NCBI GenBank assembly: GCA_015680685.1
Contig: MNCI01026977.1
Coordinates: forward strand, 353,018 to 417,017
Direction: 5' to 3'
Source of the DNA: Gnetum montanum
Lineage: Eukaryota > Streptophyta > Gnetopsida > Gnetales > Gnetaceae
Length of the DNA stretch: 64,000 bases
The notes under the pieces are model-generated. The model saw only the letters and a program-made list of their open reading frames with translations, had not been told where the DNA came from and searched no databases. Shown piece by piece: positions 54,427 to 64,000 of this stretch (positions are counted from its first letter, which is position 1; each line of letters starts with the position of its first letter). Both the position numbers and the translations under genes were made by a program.

Positions 54427-57045
54427 ATGACATCCAAACAAAAGAATCTATAGGAAGGAGAACCCTCACAACCATAGGAGAAATGACCTAGAGTTGGAAG
54501 GGACTAGCAGGAACAAGACAAAAAAAATAAGAGGTGACCGATGCAATAGGGCCTCTTCATGAGGAACCTAAAGTGGAATCTTTTCGACAGATTTTAAAGG
54601 AGGAAGTGCCTACCAAAGAATCCCAGCGAGGAGAAGTGCCTGGACCTATGCCAATGCTTGAGGTCACTCTTACTCAAGCTTTTCTAGACATCATCAAGTC
54701 CTAAGAAATCCAAAGATCAGTTCTTCAAGAGATAAACTTTGGGCCATTTTTGGATAAAGCTTTAGAGGATGTTAGAACACAATTGCAAACCTCTTCCATA
54801 TGGCTAGTCATCACATCTAGTGGGGAATGGTACATGGGAGAGACCTATCTTTTCTAGAGTAGCCGAAGGCTAGGATCCATTATAAAGATCAAGGAAATTC
54901 AAGTGTCCTACTTGGTGGAGGCTATTGCATAGGCACTGGGGTTGCCAGACATTGGAACATAGTTGGCTGAAATATCAACAAAAGGTGATTATGAGGCAAT
55001 AAAGGAATGGACCTAGTGATGCTACAGGGTGGACTGTAAGAAGTATGGTGCACTCACACTAGCAGAGCAAATTTATTTCAAGATTACAGCCTATCACCTC
55101 AATCCAATAGTGAGGCCAAGTAAGGTGACTACTTTCTTTACCCAAGCATCCACAGCTCTGAGCGGGAAATTTCCCATTAACCTTCCACAGTTGATTTATT
55201 TGGAGATCAAAAAGTGCTTTAAGGAGAAAAAACGTGGAAGGAAAACCTTGCCATTTCTATGCCTTATCAGAAAAATTTGCAAGAGAATAGGTATTATTTA
55301 CTATTCAAATTACGCTCTCAAGCATGCTCCCTTGGCCTCATGGATGAAAATCATGAAGGATAAGATACCAACGACCACTCAAGAAGAGGAGCTGCTGCCA
55401 CCACCACCCACTTAGGAGACAACACTGGAGGCCTACATAGTCCTTGAGTGTTGGCATCAAATCTAAGAATAGGTCTTGAGTGAACAAGAGCAACAAGTAG
55501 AAATGAGTGGGGTAGATCCATCTATGTATTGGCCAACAATGAGACACCTTAATGAGATGGCCTAAATAGTTAGTCAAATGGAGAGGGATGGTTCCATTTT
55601 CTCTACCCAAAGAATGTAGCTTCCTTCGAGGTTGGATCCAAATGCTCGAGAGGTGATGGTGTCACTAGCAACACACCATATTTTCCTAGAAATATCTAGG
55701 AGTGCTTCCACTTTTTCGATGATGTTGGAGGAAGGTGAAGAGGCAGCTTTCTTAGTGATGTAGCACCAAGGATAGGAGATAGCAACATAAGTGGTAGCTG
55801 ACCATGTAGCTGAAGCACTGAATGCACCTGCAGTGTCTATACTAGATGTATTTGCACTCCAAGATGTGCAAACGTTCATAGGCATAATCAATGGAAAATT
55901 GAACATAACCCAACATGAACAATTGTAGGAACAACTGGTAGGAACTAGGAAACTAGCTCTGAACATCTTTGATCTTCCAAAGAACATCACTGCAACCCAT
56001 TCAAAGTTGTTGAATGCAAGGGGTAGATGCATCATTTTGGAGGGGTGACTAGAAATATCCCAAGGGCAAAATCAACGCTTGGCTATGGAGGTTGCTGAGA
56101 GATCAAATGCAAGAGTTCATCTATCAATAGTAGGAGTAGCTTGCCAGGGTCAACACTAAATTGAGGAAATTGGCTGTGGAGAACTGTAATTTGTCAATGG
56201 AAGAGGTACACACCTTGCAACAAAAGTTTGCCATCGAGATTGCTGCCTGGAAGAATGAAGCTCTCAAATCCAAGAGAGTGAAAAATCACTATAGGGATCA
56301 GGTTAGCTTGCAAAAGGAAATTAATAAAAAAGAAATCCAAATGGCAAAGGCTAAACTAAATGAAGCCCTTTAGTAACTCTAGTAAGGAAGAGAGATGTGG
56401 CAGCCCATCCTTGATGAGATTAATGCTTATAAGAAAGTGAAGATCCACTTGAAGGAGTTGTAGATTTAAGAAATGATAGAGGATATAGAGTTGGCCAGTC
56501 TTCATTACATAAACCTGGCAATGCTAACAACTAGATGAATGTGATTGGAATTGGAGAAACAAGTGGCTAGCTTGTATTTGCTATACAAGGCTGAGTTCAA
56601 ACACCACAAGGACACTAAGCAAAAGCTTGAGACTACTAACATTGAACTCAAAGTCCTCAAAGGATGATTCACAGATCAATGATCCATCATTGAGGTCCTA
56701 GCCAGACAAATGAATGACTACTAGGAGTTGAAGAACACAGTGCAAGTGTTTGACATTAAACGTAAATAGTTTGCTACTTGGTTCATCAATGTCAAGGAGT
56801 TATTTCTAGCGATCCCATGTCCTTGGGATGTGCTTGTTCTAACCCACATTTGGGAAGCTACATGGACGATGCATGATCCTAGGAGTAAGGAGGAAAAAAT
56901 GAAAGCATTGTTGGATGCGTTCTGCCTCCTGCCTGAAGTTTCAGTAGTAGTAGGACAACCACAGCCGCCTCAACCACTGCCATTGCATGAGGTTGGTGAG
57001 GGTCCCTCAAAGCCTTAGGAACGACCACTACCTAGGACTGTTTGA
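54427..57045 (+). pseudogene. Element B 3' ORF: transposon-like domain plus coiled coil
   Basis: ATG at 54427 (MTSKQKNL), with an EGEPSQP segment as in G, and a TGA at 57043-57045 after LPRTV. The N-terminal domain is in the open piece around 55029-55415: YGALTLAEQIYFKITAYHLN, ALSGKFPINLPQLIYLEIKK and LPFLCLIRKICKRIGI. It resembles by eye the plant putative transposon protein domain. The piece 56161-56373 is Lys/Glu/Gln-rich coiled coil. The C-terminus has VKELFLAIPCPWDV and SKEEKMKALLDAF, then a Pro/Gln-rich tail. Stops and at least two frameshifts are present. No membrane segment is evident, and the function is unknown. Confidence 0.78.
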
Positions 57046-57290
57046 TCTTCTCCAAAAATCTTCACACCATCAAGGAACATGTTGTCCAATTTTTGAAGAG
57101 TTGTGTCATGGTGTTCAATTTTCTATCCTGAACACCACCATTTTTGTATTGCGTTGATTCATACACATGGGCACTCCATTTTTTGTTAAAGTTAGTTAGT
57201 TGTTTTATTGAAGAAAAGTTAATCAATAATCCCATACCTTTCCAATTTTGTAAATGAACTCGAGGATGAGTCTTCATTTAGTTGTGGTTA
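57046..57290 (+). promoter_or_regulatory. Element B 3' untranslated end and polypurine tract
   Basis: It ends CATTTAGTTGTGGTTA immediately before the 3' LTR. The GAGGATGAGTCTTCATTTAG segment matches the same place in A, D, G and H. The G run is shorter than in other copies, probably eroded. Confidence 0.65.
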
Positions 57291-58169
57291 TGATGAGTCA
57301 TTGTTGGTTGGTTGCATCAACGAGGCCTCATCAACAAGGCCCCATCGACACATCTTACCCTACATCAACGAGGCCTTATCAATGTAGTGTCTAATTTTCA
57401 CCTATAAATATGCATCTTCCAATTAGATTTATGACAATCTAGATTTCAGTAGTATCGAAGTTCTTGCATTTTTTTCATGCAAAAGTTAGAATTTTTTTCT
57501 TTGAGTGCCCGCAACAGAAGTCATTGAGTGTAGAGATCTTTATTCAAGCATTGTTGTACCTAAGCATAACAATGTGTGCGGCAATAAAGATGAGCTTTCT
57601 GAAAAACGTTGCCACACTTTAGATAGATTAGCTATTTTATTTATGCATTCAATGTTTTGAATTATTTGTTAATTATTTCACGAATATTTTCTAGCAATTG
57701 AGTTAATGAGGTTACTAAGCTAGATAAATTAAATACATAAGTACAACTACATTGAGCGTAACACGTATTCTCTTGGTAATCTCAGCAGCATTATTGCTTG
57801 GTACGCCCAGTAGCGGATGCATGGGTTCAAGACATGTATGGAAAGTGGGAATGAATACTTATATTAGGGTTAGTTAAATGATTAGTTAATTAATTAATTT
57901 AGATTAGTTAATCAAATTACTTTTATCCATATTTGAGCATCGATCTATAAAACATAAAAAATAATAAAAATTAAATGCCTTAGTTGCACTTAACCATACC
58001 ACGAATCTCACAAGTGTGATTGGGAAGACAATGATTGACCTTAAGGCTAAATTCACTTCCTAAAGGGCTAGTGTATTGGATACAACAAAGTCCACGGAAT
58101 TCAACTAGATTGTGCATGAATGCTTTGTGATTCATATGGTTGGGCATAGGGGTACCTCGCTGCTCATCA
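57291..58169 (+). repeat. Element B 3' LTR
   Basis: 879 bp, TGATGAGTCATTGTTGG to CGCTGCTCATCA. U3 repeats of the type CATCAACGAGGCC (57317-57390) and TATA box CTATAAATATGC at about 57407 are intact. AATAAAGATGAG near 57583 lies in R/U5. Confidence 0.92.
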
Positions 58170-59514
58170 ACATTCAAACCTTGATCTTTTCAAAATAGAT
58201 TTAAATGACTCAAAAATCTTGAGTAATAAGTTAAATAACCCAAAATTTGCATGAAATAATACCTTTTAGAATTTTCCTAAGCAATAGATTCATATAGGCT
58301 AACAATAATGTGTTAAACTAGTGGTAAGGATCTTGGCCTAGTAACTTGTCATAGCCTAAGAATATGCAAGGTTTATTTATTTAATTTAATACATATGATT
58401 AATTTTTTAATGTTGTTGGATGTATTTTAATGAATTATCTCTAATATTCTTCGTTAAATCATAAAATTGCATTGCTGTAATCACTATCATTACTGTTATT
58501 ATTCTTGTTGTTTTTATTGCTAGTTTCCTACATGAGTGAATGCAATCTACTTGCTAAGATGTTTTGATAAAGTTTTGTATCCTCTATTTTACTATTGTTG
58601 GAGCTTATTCATAGATTTACTTTATATTTTATGATTAAATGTTGAAATCCAATTAGCCCATGAAGTTTTTCTTTTGTTAGTTATCATATCTTTACAAGTA
58701 TTTAGCTATGCATATTTACTTCTTTATATACATGTATGCTTTATTATGCACATCTAGTTATGTAGCTTTTATTTTATTATGCACATATGCTTATATAATA
58801 CCTTGTTCATGGAGTAATTATGGACACTTATTCTACCTAGACCATATCCCTTGTTACCTTTTGTCATTAAACTAGGATTTGGAGTAAATTTTATAGGATT
58901 TTATTTGAATTTTTAGAAAATTTGTGGTGTTTTTAGATCTTGAAACATTTTTGAATATTTATTTGGAAATCTTCACCTAGGTCATAACCTAAGACTTTTG
59001 GCCTAGAACCTTTATATGCCATGAAGAGGAAAATATAATAATCTTTCTTATTTGAGGAGTTCCAACTCATCCTGCACTTTGATGCAAGAGCCTAAAGTAA
59101 GCAAGGAAATGTCGAAAGAGGGACATAGGACACATTTATACAAGATGGATCCTCTCAACTTGAAAAATAAATTTTATATCTTTTGTATTTTTGTAAAATA
59201 AAAACCTTGTACACTTCTTGGATATTTTAGCTAGGTACCTATTTTGGTGAATAAATAACAAAATATGATAGATATGAATTTTCCATTTTTGTCATTTAAA
59301 CCATGAGATTGCAAGGAACATTTTTGATTTTGACATGTACTATATGTTCAAGAAAATTTAATATTATTATTATATAAGAATATTTTATTATTTAACTTGG
59401 TAAAATTAAAATATGAATAACTTTATTCGTAGATGTCTAATTGAGATGAAACAAGGGTCATTGGGATCAATGTTTTACACATTATTTTACAATGCAGCTA
59501 GTGGCTTTTTCTTT
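58170..59514. repeat. Compound repeat R, copy 2, right part
   Basis: It resumes the block split by element B and follows 11852-13650 of copy 1 closely, with a deletion equivalent to about 12555-13000 (junction near 58880). No coding frame is supported. Confidence 0.8.
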
Positions 59515-59605
59515 TGGCGGGCTAGAATTGAACTTGTGACCTAGGGTTACTAGGCCAAGACTTATACCACTAGGCTAATACCTCATTGTTTAGGCTTTCT
59601 ATTTA
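59515..59605 (-). repeat. tRNA-derived SINE-like promoter head, copy 2
   Basis: On the minus strand TAGCCTAGTGGT (59567-59578) resembles a Pol III A box and AGTTCAATTC (59525-59534) a B box, about 33 bp apart. The stretch after the B box is short and A-rich (CCAAAAGAAAAAG). It is the counterpart of 13791-13870. Confidence 0.48.
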
Positions 59606-59886
59606 AGGGGTAGAATTTGAAATAAGTGAAACATAGGTACCATAAAATTTTTACTTTTTAACTCCAAAATTTGCAAGCATACATAAAAAATGGTGCACTC
59701 AAGTATGAAAAATACTTGTGTGAAAACTTTATGATAGGCAAAATTTACGGCATGTTAGTTTTACTACATGTGGAATCAAAAGATGGCTAAGCACGCCCCA
59801 CATTTTCTTATGAAATTCCAATGCTATCATGGGAGCGGCCTCAAGCGTAGCTTGGACAGGTTAGAAGTAAACCCATTATGCATTGT
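59606..59886. repeat. Compound repeat R, copy 2: segment before the copia LTR
   Basis: Matches 13885-14097 of copy 1, then joins the copia LTR directly at GCATTGT/TGGTGTCC. No gene is seen. Confidence 0.6.
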
Positions 59887-60531
59887 TGGTGTCCTTGCAG
59901 TTCCTGTTGGATCTGCCACCATTGTTTGGTGCTCTTGTTATTATTGCTGCTACAATTTTTTGCCTGCCGCCATTGCCTTGCAGTTCTACTGCTGCAGCAC
60001 CGCAAATTATGGTGTTGCTATGCCATCGCCCGTTTAATCTTGTTGCTGCACCGATCTAGTTGATGCTACTGCGCTGTTGTTATTTGTTGTACCGTTCCAA
60101 CGCCAATCTTGCTTTTGCTCTGCAGCTTTGTTACTGCTGCACGTCTGTAGCTGTTGTGTCGCTACACGGCCGATCTCACTATTGCTGCACCGTTGTGTGG
60201 CCGATCCTGCTGCCGATCTCACTATTGCTGCAACGTTGTGTGGCCGATCCTGCTGCCGCTACGCTGATACATCACCGACCTTGCTTCGGCTAGGCGAACA
60301 GTGATAAGCAAACACGGGTATGTTTTTCCCTTTATTAGCGAGATGCTTTTAATAGTCGTTTTTTTTGTCGTTCTGTTGGGCAAGAGTTGCACAATCTGTC
60401 GCGCTATTGGCGAGCACTGCGTTTAGTCTGCTAGTTCTGCCAGCACCCGCAATCCAACACGCGATCCGTTGCAGTGTTAGTGGGCACCGCGGTATTGGAC
60501 GTTACTGTCAGTTGCTCGCAAAAAGAATACA
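59887..60531 (+). repeat. Ty1/copia-type LTR, copy 2
   Basis: Same TGGTGTCCTTGCAG start and GAATACA end as 14782-15400. It contains a 43-bp tandem duplication (units beginning CGATCTC at 60171 and 60214) not present in copy 1. The CTG/TGC-rich composition makes frames look open in several phases; none is called. Confidence 0.6.
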
Positions 60532-61210
60532 TGGTATCTCTGAACCTGTCGTGCCTCGGGCACTGCGATGGTCAAATACTGTAAATCTTGGTGTTACGAT
60601 GGTCAAATACTGTAAATACTGGTGTTACGATCGTCTAATATTGTAAATACTGGGGCTATTTTTGTGTAATAAAGTGTTGAGTTGGATAAGAAGTAAATAA
60701 TTTGTTTTTGTTTATATTACCACCGTAGCATAACCTTGCATTTTTCGATATTGCTATCTTTCAACCATTGGTTTATATCTGATTTCATATATGATCTTTA
60801 TTAAAGATCATCTTTTTGGGTTAATAATGATTTTTGGTATCTATGCAATTTTCCTCAGGGAACTTGACCATAATTATCATCATTGTTTTAATCCTTTGGC
60901 CAAGTGAGAATATTTTTTTATTTTTCCTTATGGCTATAATTCATCATTCTATGATGTATAGATATCAAATGTAATTTATTCATTTGGGATGTATTATTAT
61001 TTGACCTCTAAGTAGTTTTTCCATTTTTTTTATTTTTATTATTGTGCTTGATTAAGAGAAGTATGTATTGTTTATATAATGTGATTTTAAGCTTCACGAT
61101 ATTTCCTGTATATTTATGATGCCATATTGTCTAGGATCTTAGTTGCAATATTTATGTGTATACATGCACATTGATATTTATAATCCTTTTGCACTGTCTT
61201 TAACATGATT
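60532..61210 (+). other. Copia primer-binding site and leader, copy 2
   Basis: The initiator-Met-type primer site TGGTATCTCTGAACC is at 60532-60546. A three-unit 31-bp tandem repeat (GATGGTCAAATACTGTAAAT) lies at 60567-60659, where copy 1 has one unit at about 15427. The leader then runs to the gag ATG at 61211. Confidence 0.62.
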
Positions 61211-61584
61211 ATGGCCTCAAAACAAATTGTCGCTCACCTTAATAATGGTGAAAAGCTTGACAACAATAATTATGACATTTGACATTGAAAGATCCAATAT
61301 GTCTTTAGATGAACAAGAGGTGGCAATGACCCTCTTTCATTTCATGGAGGAACTTGTAGAGGATACAAATCCTCAACATGATAAAGAGATTGAGGAATAT
61401 CAAAGTTGGCTCTAAAAGAATCATATTGCTCGCATCACGTTGTTGAGTAGCATGCAAAATAACATCCTTTGTGAATTTGAGCAATATCCAACTACACATG
61501 CCATGTGAGAAGCCTTTAAAGTAAGGTTTGGTGCTATGCCTGCCATGAGACTAAGGAGTCTTAACTCTTAAGTTTGATAGTTAT
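61211..61584 (+). pseudogene. Copia gag, copy 2 (interrupted by element H)
   Basis: MASKQIVAHLNNGEKLDNNN followed by stops and a frameshift, then EQEVAMTLFHFMEELVEDTN, EEYQSWL and LLSSMQNNILCEFEQYP. It shows the uninterrupted ATGGTGAAAAG site that C occupies in copy 1. It stops at 61584, where the LTR of H begins. Confidence 0.8.
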
Positions 61585-62604
61585 TGATGAGTGGCGAGGT
61601 ACCCCTATGTTCAACCATACGAATATGAGCGTTTCACACATGATTCGGTCGAATTCCAAGGACTAAGTTCTTGCACTGTTGTGAATAAGGATGGGTTGGT
61701 TGATTGTTGTCTTCTCAAGCTTCCCTATATGTCACGATTGTATGGTTAAGTAAGTTTGAGGCATATGATTTTTATAGCTTTTATGTTTTTATGTCGTGCT
61801 CTAGTAGGGAAGGAGAGAGGTAACTAAGTGACTAATTTAACTTAACTACTCATTGACTAAGTTCTAACTAATCTTAACACCAGCATCCGTTCCCACTTGT
61901 GATACACATCCTGAACCAGTGCAACACTACTGGGATTACCAAATGCTAATCATTACTGGGTTACCAAGCTTTACACGCATGCTCGAAGTGGTCGTGCTTG
62001 TGTAATTTAACGATTTGCTTAATTGATCAAAATGAATTACTGTGCTAATAACAAAAATGTAAAGTGCATAAAATAAAATAAATGCGTAAGAAAACAAATC
62101 TCAAGTGCTGCAAGGATGAATCAAAGAGCTCGTCTTTATTTCCGTACATAAGGTGTGCTCAGGTACACAATGCTTAAATAAAGATCAATCCACACTTCGA
62201 CCTTTTGCTGTGGGCACTTGGAAAATACTCTAACTTTCAAACAAACTACAAGAGTTTCGCTATTTGATTGCTAAAAGAATTCTTCCCAATCATGCACCTG
62301 GGCACTGTATTTATAGATTTGGGAGCAACTACTCTAATAATTAGAGTAATGGCTCTAATAATTAGAATAACTGCTAAAGTAATCGTTAGAGTAACCACTC
62401 TAATAATTAGAATAACTACTAAAGTAACCGCTAGAGTAACCACTCTAATAATTAGAATAATTACTAAAGTAACTATTAGAGTAACCACTCAAGTAATTAG
62501 AGTAACTGCTATAGTAATCGCTAGAGTAACTACTCTAATAATTAGAATAACTGCTAGAGTAATCGCTAGAGTAACTGCTCTCGCTAGAGTAACTGCTCTC
62601 ATCA
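61585..62604 (-). repeat. Element H 3' LTR
   Basis: TGATGAGTGGCGAGGTACC to CTGCTCTCATCA. On the minus strand a TATA box (TATAAATA near 62309-62318) lies just downstream of the U3 array at 62333-62600. The R/U5 part matches D and L0 (TCGTCTTTATTTCCGTACA near 62130). Confidence 0.9.
62353..62600. repeat. 45-bp tandem array in U3 of element H
   Basis: Five units at 62353, 62398, 62443, 62488 and 62533, each exactly 45 bp, with partial units on both sides. Each contains CTCTAATAATTAGA-type palindromes and CTAGAGTAAC segments. The array takes the place of the GATATC or GACGAGG arrays of other members. The Ile/Arg/Thr-repetitive frames drawn through it are artefacts. Confidence 0.93.
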
Positions 62605-62620
62605 TACCCCCACAACTGAA

Positions 62621-64000
62621 TGAAAACTCATCCTCGAGTTCTTTACAAAATATTGGGAAACTATGGGATTATTAACTAATTCACAACTGATGGTGGAATG
62701 GGATGATAGACTCAATGTGTCTAGTGAAAGAATTAATAAGCATATCATGACCATTGTGGTGAACACTCGTACATAAATGACATCCAAGCCTTTATTTGGC
62801 AGTTTGAAGAAAAAAAGAAAAAAAAGAGAAAGAAGATGGAGTGTGTTGTTGCCAATGCCGAGATTGTGCATTCCATTGTTTATCCATAGCCATGCCACCA
62901 AACTTGCTCCTTTCGTAAATGCTCTAGTTCCAGTCCATCTTGAGTGCTTCCTCCAAGCCCAGTCCATTATTTTTATGATCACCATCTGCACACACAACAT
63001 AGTCACAAATGAGCAAGTATAGATAATCCACAATGCAGTTGATACCTTGCCTCGATATGAAGTGCATTGGTTGATTTGTGGTTATGGCAGAAACTAGTTT
63101 GGAGATTTATCATTGACAACTACCAAAGGTGTAGGGGCTAGGTAATTAGTAAAATGGAAAAAATTGAAAAATTTGTGCCAGGGCCCCCATGACTAAGAGT
63201 GAACCTCTGGTAGCTATAAGATGGAAAAACATGAGGAACAAGAAAGATGAAAAATATCAATGACAATGCTAATAAAATAGATGTCATGGATGGGGATTAA
63301 ACAAGAAATGATTAATTGCAGGAAATGTTTAAGGGAAAGAAGTTAACAATTGCATCAAAAAGAAATGCCAGTGGGTCCTTCCCAAAGTAGGCTCATGCCC
63401 TTTATGCCTTGACAAATCCACAAACCAGAGAGTCTGTAGGCTCTAGGAATGTCATTTGGAAGCAAGGGTTAAAAACTTACCCACAAGAATTCACTAATGA
63501 AAAATAATGCATCAACCTAGAAATGGACTAATGATAGAACCGGAAATGAGGTGGAAAAATGAGGAGAAAGATGGAGAGGAGAGAATGGAATGGAATCCCA
63601 AGAACAAGGTTGTGTAAAGTCCCTTGTGTATTTTATGGTTAATGTGACTAAGTAGAACTCATCCCAGATCTAGACTTAAACAAACCACATCCAATGACCT
63701 CGCATCAACACACTTGACCAATCCATCCACTTGAAGCAACAAGAATGCTTCCACAAAGAGTCACCACCATTCTGAGGAGAGCGAGATGGAGAACCAGGAA
63801 ACGAGAAAGGTCCTTAGTTAGAGGGAACCTTCAGGCATGGGTAACATGTCTTTCCAGTTCCATAACCAGTGCTTGTAACTCATATTGCTTTATTATGTCT
63901 AAAGGGTGTGCTTTGATTTCTCACACCTTTTTGTTTTTGTTTTTTTGTTTTTGCGTGAGAACCACACCATGCAAAGACTTATTTTTATTCACTCAGCTTC
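62621..64000 (-). other. Element H 3' noncoding region
   Basis: Collinear with 1677-3070 of D: an A/G-rich tract at 62808-62838 where D has (GA)n, a TTAGTCATGGGGGCCC motif (minus strand, 63181-63198), the phrase AAAGTCCCTTGTGTATT, and the hairpin arms GGTGTG (63906) and CACACC (63964). No coding frame is supported. Confidence 0.65.

Larger units (their letters stand above)
45308..58169 (+). mobile_element. Element B: longest gypsy element, gag-pol plus 3' ORF
   Basis: 12862 bp with a 4/5 TSD (ACATC 45303-45307; ACATT 58170-58174) and an uninterrupted paralogous site at 11847. Parts: 5' LTR (746 bp, deleted inside), primer site, gag, protease, RT/RNase H, integrase, long spacer, weak internal promoter-like segment, 3' ORF, polypurine tract and 3' LTR (879 bp). 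It is the most complete member of the family in the window and the only one with both pol and the 3' ORF intact in order. Confidence 0.93.
61585..64000 (-). mobile_element. Element H: minus-strand gypsy element, 3' end only
   Basis: The 3' LTR is 61585-62604 (1020 bp), then polypurine tract TTCAGTTGTGGGGGTA (minus strand, 62605-62620), then a noncoding region collinear with D 1664-3070. It continues beyond the window, so no genes are visible. The LTR is about 160 bp longer than its relatives because of a tandem array in U3. Confidence 0.88.

Noticed and set aside
62268-62675. Open frames with Ile/Arg/Thr repeats on both strands
   Set aside because: Produced by the 45-bp tandem array in the LTR of H. 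No independent sign of coding.
62602-63033. 143-codon minus-strand frame in H
   Set aside because: The D counterpart (1728-2048) is only similar at the DNA level, with frame breaks. It is treated as noncoding 3' region.

Overview
This window reads as intergenic heterochromatin of a seed-plant (most likely angiosperm) nuclear genome. It is AT-rich and shows no intact host gene, tRNA or rRNA. Almost every base belongs to nested, decayed LTR retrotransposons. A 618-nt run of N (18863-19480) is an assembly gap.

The dominant component is one Ty3/gypsy superfamily whose LTRs are about 0.75-1.0 kb. They begin TGATGAGTCA, end near GGTACCTCGCCACTCATCA, and are followed by a primer-binding site complementary to the 3' end of tRNA-Asp. 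The CX2CX3HX4C Gag knuckle, tRNA-Asp priming, absence of a chromodomain and an extra ORF after integrase place it near the Athila/Tat group (inference). I label the members: L0 (1-292, partial LTR); E (minus; 293-799 plus 10805-11642); D (minus, 805-10799); C (plus, 16224-24965); F (solo LTR, 25806-26684); G (minus, 26794-27760 plus 37320-42835); A (plus, 27766-37319); a solo LTR inside A (28480-29327); B (plus, 45308-58169); and H (minus, 61585 to window end). Target-site duplications (TSDs) support D (ACTAG), C (ATGGT), A (GTTTA), F (TTGCT/TTACT), the solo LTR in A (CTTGC/GTTGC) and B (ACATC/ACATT).

Beneath these lies an older compound repeat present twice: copy 1 at 11643-16223 (continuing past C to 26793) and copy 2 at 45127-45307 plus 58170-61584. 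It combines an unidentified LTR-like block, a tRNA-derived SINE-like piece, and a Ty1/copia element (LTR, initiator-Met-type primer site, gag, protease fragment). The two copies serve as each other's pre-insertion sites: 61245 shows the empty site of C and 11847 the empty site of B. Nesting reaches four levels: copia, then G, then A, then the solo LTR.

A, B and D keep recognisable gag, protease, reverse transcriptase, RNase H and integrase, all broken by stops and frameshifts. B, C and G also carry a roughly 870-940-codon ORF downstream of integrase, in the position of an env-like gene. Its features suggest a plant transposon-like N-terminal domain and a long coiled coil, with no evident membrane segment. 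About 440-480 bp upstream of this ORF lies a promoter-like segment (clear in C and G, weak in B). It repeats the same short motif that the element carries in its own LTR U3: GATATC palindromes in C, and a CATCGACRAGG-type motif in G and B. That pairing of element-specific U3 motif and internal promoter is the most interesting signal here.
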